NCBI GenBank assembly: GCA_905116865.2
Contig: CAJHNH020000813.1
Location: forward strand, 671,001-735,000
Length of the DNA stretch: 64,000 nucleotides
Reading direction: 5' to 3'
Origin: Candidula unifasciata
Lineage: Eukaryota; Mollusca; Gastropoda; Stylommatophora; Geomitridae
The position numbers and the translations under genes were made by a program. Below, piece after piece: positions 22,901-34,900 of this stretch. Positions within the stretch are counted from its first letter, which is position 1. Every line of letters starts with the position of its first letter. The notes under the pieces are model-generated. The model saw only the letters and a program-made list of their open reading frames with translations, was not told where the DNA came from and ran no database searches.

Positions 22901-25900
22901 AAATCCAAAGTATGCTCACTACCCATGACCTTCCTAGAGAAGCTTGTCCCTCTGCTCAAAGCATCCCTGTCTTCACCTTTCTCAGCATGCCTTCAGAGTC
23001 TGTTACAATCATTTATGTGGAAGTGACAAGAGGTGTGGTTTTATAGACAAATGATGAGATCGCCCCGGTCAGAAAACAAGAGTAATGTAATAAAGATGTC
23101 ATCAAAGAAACTGATGCATGAAAAAAACAGCCCACATCAGGAGACAATCTACAGCCTTTGGTCGGATCATGAAAAGGAGAAAGCTTGAGTACACTGTGAC
23201 AGTAGAAAAGCTGGAGGGAAAGAGAGGCAGAAGAAGACCACCATAAAAGATACTGGACAATCTGACATCATGGCATGGAAAGATCATCTGTGTCAAAGTG
23301 ACCAAATGTACATGAGACAGAAGGTTGTAAATAGACATGACTACCAATGCCACATGGTACAGATTATAAGAAGAAGACTGATAATGACGTCAAAGAAAAT
23401 TCAAACATTGCACTGAACCAATTATATTGATATCAGCCACTGTAGCTCATTGGCTGGAGGCTTGACCTGAAGGACCTGGGTTCAAATCCACATCAAGACA
23501 GTTAAAAAAAAATATACTGAAATCCAGGTCAACCCAGGGTAAAACGGGCACTAGGTCATGTCGTGGGAAGTAAAGGGGATCGGTGTGATGGTGACCATAT
23601 CACCCATCAAGTGCTGATAGATCAGTAAAGATATGGGACTAGCAACACAACATTGCATGAACTATGAGAAAAAGAAAAACACATGGACAATTTCAATGCA
23701 CATTCAACATTAAAGCTGCCTCATTTTATCTACCTGTCATCCCTTCCAAGATTCCTGGCCGATATTCTCCACATCTCCTCCTGTATCTCCTTCAACAGCC
23801 CTGCCCACCCCTTGGTCTGAAATGTCACACGATGCCGAGAATACCCAGCAAACTGTTCATCTGCAGCCATGCCACATAGTAGTACCTAATGATTGTAAAG
23901 TGCATACACAGTCACCACATAGTAGGACCTAATGATTGTAAAGTGCATACACAGTCACCACATAGTAGTACCTAATGATTGTAAAGTGCATACATAGTCA
24001 CCACATAGTAGGACCTAATGATTGTAAAGTGCATACACAGTCACCACATAGTAGTACCTAATGATTGTAAAGTGCATACACAGTCACCACATAGTAGTAC
24101 CTAATGATTGTAAAGTGCATACACAGTCACCACATAGTAGTACCTAATGATTGTAAAGTGCATACACAGTCACCACAGAAAAGAATAGGTCATATTTTAT
24201 AGAAACAAAAACAACCAAAAATAGAAGCTTAGAAGAGGCTGGGGATGAAAAGGAAGCTGTTGAAAGAAAAAAAAAAACAGCGACAAGTAAAATATTTCAA
24301 AGCTTATAAAAGACCTAGCTCTCAGTAAACTATTATGGAGGGAAAAACTGAAAGCAAGAAGTAGACTGACAGAAATAGGATTAAATCTGGTAATCAAAGT
24401 TTCAAGGTTACAGCAAACGAGTCATGGCTGCCCTGCTCCTGTGCCAACTAAAAAAAAAAACAGAATGTCCATCACTGTCTCTTGTGGAAAAACTGACAAA
24501 GACTGCAGTTTCAGCATATCCACTAGTATACACATGCATTTAAAACATAAGGCAGCCATGAGAAGTGCTAAAACAAACAGTCCCACGTAAGAAATGCAGT
24601 TAGTTCATCACTGACGGAAACAGCAGTTACAAACAGATCAGCAGTTGCACACGCAATTAATTTTAATCACATAAGGCAATACAATCACTTGCCATTTTAT
24701 GAATCTTCAGTTCACATTTGTTGGTAACAATCTAAAAACATTCCACATGAAAAAAAAAACAGAGCTCATAGTGTCACACCATGCACTCAACTTAGTAGGT
24801 GGATGATAAAACAATATATTTTCAGCCTACAAATGGAGGAAAATGCAACAGCCACTGCCTGTCAGAAGCAAAAATTTGCAATGGCTAAACACAGTGAACG
24901 TCTATTTTGACCAAAAGTCTGGGATAATAACACTAATACATGGACAAACAGGCAATCTCAAAGAGTGTTTAAACCAGTAGGGGAGACACAGTATTGGAGA
25001 TCCACTGTGGCCAATATTCAATGTAAAGATGAAATCTGACTGACCTTATTTGCTGGCAAAGTTCTGCTTCTCAAATTAAATGTTATAGAATAATCTCATA
25101 AATGCAAACTTTCCAGTTTGGATTCTGGGACTCCATTGTGGTTGGAGGTGACTAACAATTTATTACAGAGCCTAGATATTTTAAGTTTGTGACATTTTCA
25201 ATTTCTTTATCATTTATTGTTATTTTTGGGTGACAGCCAGTTTCTGCCTGCGGACATTATTTTTGTTTTCTTTAAATTCAAGAACAGGTTTTAATCCTTA
25301 ATGTGCTTTTGGACAGACATTAAATGTTCTATTTATTCCCTTTACATTGTTTGAAAGGAGAACTGTCATCTGCACAGCAGTAGTTCTGTAATAGGGTTGC
25401 CACAAATTATGAGTGGTTCATAAATGTCAGAATTCTGGTCATTTGAGACATTTCTCATTATATTCTGTCTTTATATTGAATAGGTATGGTGAGACAATGC
25501 AACCCTACCTCACTCACTTTTGCACCTCCAATTAATCCGATGTTTCAAGAGCTGCTCTGATGGCTGCTTGTTGTTCAAATAAAATATAAGTATTTTAAAG
25601 TAGTTAGTATTTAATTAACCAGTATTTAACAACAGAAATCACCAATCTTAAGCCTTGTTCACAAAAGAAAGAAATGTATACAGTTATACACGTAAACAGA
25701 CAGTTATGACAACAGACATCACTAACCCTGGCTTTGCTTGTAAACTTTTCATTGTTGTGAAGTGTCACACCAGAACCTCTTGCAGCAAACCACACAGCAC
25801 ACCCGATACTATCATCCAGCACGGTCTGTAAAGGATAAATCAACCTCCGTATATGAGATTTACGCAAATCCTGTAGCTCGGCCTGCGAAACGTTTATTTT

Positions 25901-28900
25901 GACAAAATTCCACATACGCTTGGGGTTCAGCTCAGACAGAGCCAACAATCCAGTCTGTCTATCAGGGACGCTGAATCTGTCTACATCTACGGCTCTGCTT
26001 GCAATATCTTCCATGTCGCTTTCTGGACGAGAGGTAGTGTTGCAGCAGTCATTTCTGTCACCTAAGTGAACCTGATCCGACACAAGTGACTTAAACACAG
26101 ATGATGGCGGCAAATCTGTTTTTGGTGAACAATTTACAGCACTAAATCCACTAAGAACAATGTTATCCTTTGAAAAATGTGATTCAGATAGCTTTTCTTT
26201 ACAGGTTGACAAGTCTGCTGCGCTGCATCTATTTAGATTAGAGTTATTCTTGAGAAGAAGTCCTTCTGATGTCTTGGCTATGTTATGTATAGAAAAATCT
26301 GCTGTATTCTTTGAAAGACGTGTTTCAGATGACTGTTCTTTATATGGTGACAAATCTGCGGCACTGCATCCAGTGTCGTTCTTTGAAAGATGTGTTTCAG
26401 ATGAGTGTTCTTTATATGGTGACAAATCTGCGGCACTGCATCCAGTGTCGTTCTTTGAAAGACGTGTTTCAGATGAGTGTTCTTTATATGGTGACAAATC
26501 TGCTGCACTGCATCCAGTGTCGTTCTTTGAAAGACGTGTTTCAGATGAGTGTTCTTTATATGGTGACAAATCTGCTGCACTGCACCCATTTAGAACAATG
26601 TCATCCTCTGGCAGATGGAATTCAGAAGGCTCACAATTATCAATATGTTCACAGTTATGATAATTACTGTTTGATTCACATGGTTTTATCTTATTAAAAC
26701 CAGTGGTTTCAGCTGCTGATGCGTCTGTTAAACTTGGTGGTCTGTTTACCGTTTTTTTGTAACTTGTCTGCTTTTTTTGTTTTGCTTTGGTTTTCTGTTT
26801 GCTAAGATTGGTTGTGACAGACTGTTCAAAAGCCACATTTAACAGATCAATTGGTTCACCTTCAGGCACACATCTGAGGAAAGAACATTTCTGAAAAATC
26901 AGTTACCAGCATAATAAAACTCAACAATGAAATACACATACAAGACAATGAGCTAAGAAGTACTACTTATGAACGATAAATAAACTGGTAGTTTCCCCTT
27001 TGACTTTTGTTGGTTTGAGAGCATAAAATGACCTTATTCATGCCTGCGCATAGCTGGATTTAATAAATAAGTAAAGGATAATTTTTTTTTAAATACCAGT
27101 GGTTCATTGGGTGTATGATCTTCTTAAAGTCCATGCTGTGTGGCGTTGGTAGTCATGTCTATCCACAATCTTCTGTCTTGTGTACTTTCAATCAACTCTG
27201 ACACAGATGATCCTTCATGCCATGATGTCAAACCATCCCAAATCTGTTACCTCCTACTGTCCCAATGTACTAAGTGTATGATACTAGGCTCACATTGTTA
27301 TAAACCAATCAGCCTGTGTAGATGATGTGAAAACAGCACGACCCACTTTTTCTTCCTAGGACATTACACTGTACCCAGTTAGGCTGTCCTGGTGCAGATC
27401 TGAACCCTAGATCTTCTGGCCTGCAAGCTGTGTATGGTTCAGTTCTAAAAACTTTCTGTCTAAAAAGGACAGACCATGCAAGTGGTAAAGGTTATGTATA
27501 GTGCTTCAAAGAGAATGCATGAGATGAAACAGAAAAACAGCATCTTTGCAGTCTTTTATTATGGCACTGACAGATATCTGATACACACTACTGGGGACTG
27601 CAATATGAAGGGGAAGCATGATTGCTATGCCTGCCAGCAAGGCACTTGATGTTGCTGATGATGATAAAATGCATACAAGCATAACGGTATCTCTAAGAAA
27701 TAATTTTACTGAACTGGCGTGCACATCGAGGAGCAGCTAGCCAAGCAGTTAAATCAGGCCTCTCATCTGGGAGACCCAAGTTTAAATCCAATAAGATGCT
27801 GGAAACAAAAAATCCTAACTGGTACAGCCGGTTGTGACTGTACCAGCTATTCAGTCCTAAATACTCAGGTTCAAGACTCCTAGTCCCACACTGCCATAAA
27901 ATGTGGTTAATATAAGAGGTAGAGAGTATTCTGACCTGCATGTTTACCCATCGCTGAAAAATGGACCATATTTTCATCTTCCTCTTTACCTGCCGTGGGT
28001 GTCGAGGGAGATAAAGTTTTTTTTTCTTGCTCTTCTAGCTATATAGGCCATAGACATTTTGTACTGTTGCAAAATTTCTTTGATGTTATATCTCCATAAA
28101 GAATGTCACTGATGTTATCTTTCCATATTATTCTTAGCTACCTTATTTCATGTGTTAATGTTACATATTTGAGCATCCATCTTGAACAACAGCAAAGCCC
28201 ATAAATCCAAAAATAAGACTAGGTCTTATATATGATTTTTTTCTCCAACAGATGCTTTCTGCTTATTTTCAGGGAATGTCCTTTTTTATCATATACAAAA
28301 TTCGTCACTTATCCAAGCAGCAAAAAATATCCATTTTTTTTTCAAATACACACTTATTCAAATAGTCATCTTCTTCTAGGCTATCTTTAAAATTCAATAT
28401 GTCTGGCAAATGTTTTCAATGACAAATAACAGGGTTAGCATTAGTTTCATTGTTAATAGCTCTAGCTTTAACATTCCTCAGGGAAGTTAACCTGGTTTAC
28501 AAATTGTTCAATGAAGTCAGAGGTGTCAGCCGAAAAGTGCAACCATCACAGCTTTGCTGTAAACAGGCACAATCGAATTACGTCACTCTGACGAATGAAA
28601 AGAAGCGTCAATGTTCCTACCACTATTTATGATGCTGCTACCACTACGTGGACGCTGCTATTACAACTAACACATTAACAAAAACCACAACAAAGCAATA
28701 ACAATAATCACCTGTCAGCTAAAGCTGCGAGGACAGTAGAGTCCAAGCCACCAGAAAACAGGACAGCAACATTAGCTTGCAAAATCAGGGTTTGACTCTC
28801 TTGGAAGTGAAGGTGTTCACCTTCATCCCCCAGCCCTGTAGACAATGATACTTGATCCCCACATGCTGAGCTACAGTTCTGGTGTTCTCTGATAATCTCA

Positions 28901-31900
28901 CACTGACAGCTTCTGGGATTCCTTGGTAGATTCTTCACTCTTTTATCCACTGATGATTGCAGAACATGTATCAGTTCATCTGCTAGTGCATCTAAATCAC
29001 TTCTGGCATTCAAGATGTTAATCAGCATATCTTCTAAAGAGGCACAGTTTGTAAGATCAATGCTGGTATTTAGCGAAGAAGCCTCCTTAGCAGGCAACTG
29101 GTTATTTATATGTGGGATCCAGGAGTCCAGAATACTCCTCCTATCAATACAAACTGATATGCAAGTTGCCAGATTTGGGTATAAAAATGCCAGAATATTA
29201 TTCTCATCAGTTTCTGTAACGGGCAGAAAGATGCCAGGCCACCTACAGTCTTTCCATGGAAACAGGGTCAACACAGGGCACTGAGAGGCACCAGCGCTGG
29301 GTGGTGGCACTTGAGAATAGTCCAGGCAAAAGATGCCAACTGAAGGTATTTCAGTGTAGGCCTAAAAATAAAGCAATGAAATTGCAGAATGTAAAATATG
29401 AATTATTTCTTTAGTAAACAACATAAGTTAAATATTTTGTGCCAGCGGAGGCGTTTCTGGGTAGATGGAAGACACCCAGTGCCCCGCCCCCCAAATCCAG
29501 CATGTCATAAAAGGTTAAATTTTTGGTCTGTTTGTATTTGGTGTTAATTTAAATTATGTCTTTTAAAACAAAAAAAACTTTGCACAAAATTATAAGTAGA
29601 AATTTTAAAAAATGAACTGTGTTTACCAACTCTGCGGCCGCAACATCAAAGTGGCCATCATACTTGTCTGTCTTGGCGGTCACATATTTCAACTCCCTGG
29701 GTTTTTATAAATACTGACCAAGTCTCTTCCTCTAGTTTCTTAGGTTAGAGTTTCACAAAATGACGTGTTTCTCTTTTTAACAAAATTTTGAAGGAAAAAA
29801 GTTTTTTTTTTTAAACGATTCTTAAAAAGTGACAGGGTTAACAGTGTTGTAAAGCTCCATGTTCGTACCTCTTTCTGCTAAGTGCATATCATACGTGACT
29901 TCTACTATTTTTGGGGACCAAATGGCACTCAATGGGTAACATAGTAAACATCATGCTGGCTGCTTTTACTTTCCAGGACATTACCTGGTACCCATTTTAG
30001 CCTGAATCAACCTGGAAGACAAAGTCAATTTTGAAAAAAAATATTTTGCGATGTGGATTTGAACCTCATACCTTCAGGTCGCCAGGGCAGTGTCTAGCCA
30101 CTACCCTACCGTGGCTCCCAAGATGACAAAGACAAATCAATATATTATGTCCTTCATCCTCTTGCTTGTTCTATTCTTTGCTGAAATTCTTTAATACATC
30201 TTTGTTGGTGCCCGTGTCTTAGGTGGCACAGTTTGTAACTCTAATATACCCGGTCAAATTCCAGCTATAGAAATCTTGCAGCAGATCACTTTGCATTAAT
30301 TCAACAATGGTACAGAGAGCCGACTGTTCCAAAAGTAATGGCAAACTATTAAAGGCAAAACTTCCTAGTAAAACCCAAAAATTCTGCAGTTGGTTTTACA
30401 ACAACATGTAAATGATAAGCAGCTAACATTTTTCTTTTTTAAATACACCCTCCATCAAAATGACCTTGGCTCCCAGGTCCACCCAGCTCTGAATGGGTCC
30501 CAGGTGACCCAGCTTTTAACGGGTACCAGGTAAGGTCATGGGAAGTAAAGAACGGGGACCTGATGTTCCTATCACCCACCAAGCGCAGTGGTCTATAGAA
30601 TATTGGTCTAGCACTATATCTTCAATACGCCTGTAGGTGTGGAAAAGGGTGATTTACGTTAACATCTTCCATCTGTTGTTTTTAGGGTATCTGAAATGCC
30701 AATAAGTCTATTCAATTAAAAGTAAACAAGGGCTTTATATAAAACATAAAGCATCACAAAAGACACAACAGAACAAACTATTTCACCAACCATTTCGCCC
30801 AAGGCTACAGATGTCAGCACTAAATGGTCAGTAGGGGAAAGTGGCAGATGCCACAACAGGCTTCTTCTTCCATACATGTCTCGGCCAAACCATAACTTCT
30901 GTGTGTCTGCCTAGTTTGAAAAGATGAAAAGAAAATATGCTAGAGAAATATCTTCTTGTGACGGACATAAAGGTAGGGATTGAGACAGAAAAAACACGGA
31001 CCAAAACAGAAGCTGACTTATCAGGGCTAATCAACTTAGTTTACTCAGCGGCAACAATTCTGAAAATTGGATGGCCACGGGTGAGAAACCAAGCCCCTGC
31101 CAATTAGTCGACTCCTATGACATGCTTGTTGAGAAGGCAGTGGGTCTATTCTTGTCTTTCCCACAATGGGGCCCCGGAATCAACACGGGAAAGAATCAGA
31201 AACAAGTCTGCTGCCATTACCCAAAATTTGACATTTTCATTAGCTAATTATGCATGTAAACAAAAAACAAAACTGTGTACAAAATGGCAACGGTGAACAC
31301 CAAATTCATAAAAAACGAACCTGCCAAAATATAAAAGCCCAAGGCCCATGGACCTTCTGCATGGTGTTCAGGACATCATCCTCCGTAAGACACTTGACTA
31401 AGTGACCAAACAGAACCTCAGTATCATTTTCATGTTCCTCTACCTGTGTTTAAAAAAAAGAAGAAGATTAAAAATCTCCAACAAAACAAAAAAGTAAATA
31501 AACGATCATCATCATTCAGCTGGTCTGGTCTAATTTACGTTTTCTGCCCCAGAAAGAGAGAGGTTTCCTTGTCATCTATGAAAGGCCTTGTCCTATGTTG
31601 CGGGGCAGTCGGGCTTAGTGACCGGCTACCAGCATGTAGCATTTTACTAGTTCCTGTCAGCGGCCGGTGATATCGCGTGTTGTATATTCCATCCAGGATG
31701 TGAGAGCTTTCAACAGACACAAATCATGCACAACTGACCCTAACCCCAACCACCCTATGTCCCACAAGAGAGTGCAGCCTACATCCCACGACTGCATGCA
31801 GCCAAGTTGCAGGACTGTATGCAGGGTATATTATAGCTGCATGTAGCCATGTACATGTACATATTCATGGCATTGTGGTGCTGGGGTCTCTGTGGATTAC

Positions 31901-34900
31901 CTACCTCCCCGGGTAGCAGCTAGAAATGCCCTGTACCAGTTCTAAAGGAAATATGGGTTGTGTTTCTGCCTTCCCCTTTAACACGTAGCTAAGGTGGGGC
32001 TCACAGTGTGCTCATTCCCCGCCACCAGATTGCCTGCAGGTTTCGCTGAGCTCTTCGTGGCTCTAAGCATGAGTAGTTGGGGCAACTGGATCGTCACGTC
32101 CTGAGTCCCTGTGCCTTCACGATAGTTTCCGGTATTCAGGGGGGTTTTTTAAGCATATTTGTTTCCATTCCTAAGACTGTTCAGCACACCTCTGGCTCCT
32201 TCCCTCCCACAGGGGGCAGTACGGTGTGGTGAACCGGGTTTATTATCGAGGTTTGCTTCTCTAGATCCATTGTGTTTTGCCTGGGGATTCGCACCCCCAG
32301 TTACCAGGACTACCTCGGGGAGGCTGTGACTCTTCGCCACGCACAATGGTCTTGAGGTAAGAGAGGTTTTGCTAGGTCAAGAGGCTGACACCACAATGGA
32401 CGCTCCTTTCGTGAACAGATATTCACTAGACCTAGGGTGAAGTAAGGGGGGGAACCCACTACACTTCTTACCCCCTGCCTCTCGAGGCTCAGTCCCGTAG
32501 CCATGTACATAGGCTGCACACACTCGCAGGATGTAGGGCCAGTTCTGCATGTCTTGGGACCGTATTCCCGGCCAGTGACAAAGCGTGACATTCCCGCAAC
32601 ATAGGACAAGCCCTGCGACACAGCAATTCATGAATGGAAAGAAAGTCACCCTCTTTCTGGGGCGGAAAACGTAAATAGGACCACAGGTCTTGTTCAGACT
32701 TCTGCCACGTCATGTCTAAAAGTCTCTAGTCAGTTCTCTAGCTCTAAGTGCTTCTTCTTCTTCACATTCACTGGCTGTAATCTCCGGCAGAAAGTTCTAG
32801 GTGTTTGTCCACCTTTGGTCTTTAATGTTGTTTCAGAACCTGAGTGTTGCATGCATATCTGTTTTATATATCTGGCCTATTTGTATGCAGACTCTTGGTT
32901 CTTTGCCTCTCAGGCAGATGTACTCTGATTTCGAAGATGCACCCAAACAATCAACTATGACATATTTGTTGGGGAGGCTGTGGGCCTATTCTTGTTTTCC
33001 CCACAATGGAGCCCCGGAACAAACACAGGGACTTTGTATTTTTTATAGCTAATGCATCTTTAACATTGTGTTCCCACTTTTGTGGAGGTATGCCTCTGCC
33101 TCATTTTTCTGAAACTATACCCTTCACCATAATTCTCTCCAGGCCACCATGATGCTTAACAAGGTCAAATACCCTAACTTTCAGGGCATGCTATTTATGA
33201 GCCAATTCTCCCGGATGTTCGGATCATGCTGGTCTATTCTTTTTTCCCCTAAATGAGGCCCTGGAACCCATAAGCAGTCTTAATATAATGGTCTGTTGCT
33301 TACAAATGAGGAGGCCGAGTGGGTCTTCTGAATTATATTCTGGATAGCATGTGTTCTAAAGGGTTCTAACGGCTGCCTTAACATTTTCCTTCTAGTGCAT
33401 TCTGATTCTGGCTTTTCTGTATAGCTTTCAAAGTATCAATGACAAGATTACCTGGTGGCTGAAGAAAAAAACTGATCATTGTATGTGACTAACAACTGAT
33501 GGGGTCAAAGAGTCGTCTTGCACCAACCAGCAGGTATGCGAGAAATCATTTAAAACTACGCCAAGTTAAGAAACAACATAAAAGCACTAGTGATATTTTT
33601 ATTAGCCACGTCATAAGCAACCATTGTTGATGGTATCAGCATCAATCTGATTGTATGTCTGTCCTGCCTTTTGGGTGTCGAGGGAGATATAAGGTTCTGT
33701 TTCTAGCTCTTCTGGCTGCTTCGACCATAGGCACATCGTGCTGTTGTAGAGTTTCTCTGATGTTATCCTTCCATCTTGTTCTTGGTCTACCCCGTGCTCT
33801 ACGTCCTTCTTCTCTTCCCATGTATGCTTTGTATGGTATGGTGTCACAAGGCATTCTCTCTAAGTGGGCAAACCATTTCACTTGCTGTCTTTGTATGTAA
33901 TCCAGAATTGGTTCTGTGCCGACTTGTTCTCTTATGATCTCATTTCTGATCTTATCTCTTATGGTCACTCCTACAGCCCTTCTCAGACATCTCATTTCCG
34001 TGGTTACTAATTTTCTTTTATGGTTTGTTGTGAGTGACCATGTCTGGCACTGGTAGCACAGAGTTGGAATAAATATGCTTTGAATAAGATGTCTCTTTGT
34101 GCTGATTGGGATTGTCTTATGCTGTAAGAGGGGGGCTAGCTGTCCCAATACTCGGTTTGCTTTACTGCATCTAATGTCAATTTCTTTATCCAATTTCCCA
34201 TCTTCGGTAAATGTAGTTCCCAGATATTTAAACTCAGATGCCTGTTTAATGCCTTTGTATTCTATTGTTATGTTTAGATCTGTCTTCTTTTTTCCTATTG
34301 ACATTACTTCTGTCTTTTCAGTGTTGATTCTCATATTATTTGTTTTACATTCTTCATTCATGGATGTTAGATGTTGTTGCAATTTCATGGCTGTATCTGC
34401 TATCAAGGCCTGGTCATCTGCAAAGAGTAATTCGTTGATCTTACTAAGATCTTCATTCATGGGCTTGGCATTCTTGCATATACTGTCGATGTAGGTGATA
34501 AACAGCAGTGGTGATAAGACACACCCCTGTCTTACTCCAGATGTCACTGTGAAAGGATGAGATGTTCCCTGATTTATTCTAACTACACTTCTACAATCCC
34601 TGTATAAACTTTTGCACACTTCGATGAGGTGTTCGCTTACTCCATATCTTGCCATTATTTTCCATAATAATTGTCTGTCGACTCTGTCAAATGCCTTCTC
34701 CTGGTCTACGAAAGCCACAAATAAGTTCTTATTGTATTCAATGTTCTTTTCTATTAACTTGATGCATCAATAACTTTAAAATGTAAACTATTTCACATTT
34801 ACATCAAAGTGATCATGTAAATAACAAACTAGTGACATACCTGTATGCCATCAAAAACTTCTCCATTCCATAGAAAAGCATTGCCATCTGCATCAGACAC

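Larger units (their letters stand above)
22476..23733 (-). other. ASNSD1 intron 7
   Basis: 1.26-kb intron made largely of an RNase-H LINE 3' end, an RTE fragment and a tRNA-derived SINE (listed separately). Confidence 0.85.
26874..28711 (-). other. ASNSD1 intron 5
   Basis: 1.84-kb intron with an RTE 3' fragment (27120-27245) and two tRNA-like SINE pieces (27345-27430, 27725-27900). 27910-28700 holds nothing I recognise. Confidence 0.85.
29362..30790 (-). other. ASNSD1 intron 4
   Basis: 1.43-kb intron. Contains a reverse tRNA-derived SINE at 29985-30120 and a plus-strand SINE body at 30460-30600. Otherwise A/T-rich and unassigned. Confidence 0.8.
31444..34840 (-). other. ASNSD1 intron 2 (longest)
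   Basis: 3.4-kb intron containing an inverted repeat pair (31515-32725), two R1 copies (32750-33045, 33150-33280) and a 5'-truncated RTE-like LINE on the gene strand (33632-34764). Confidence 0.88.

Noticed and set aside
23872..24172. CRISPR-like array
   Set aside because: 43-bp units are contiguous with no unique spacers and lie on a eukaryotic splice border. It is a minisatellite.
26160..26660. 166-codon plus-strand frame opposite ASNSD1 exon 6
   Set aside because: Mirror artefact of the 72-bp repeat; the minus frame carries the conserved ASNSD1 motifs and correct exon borders.
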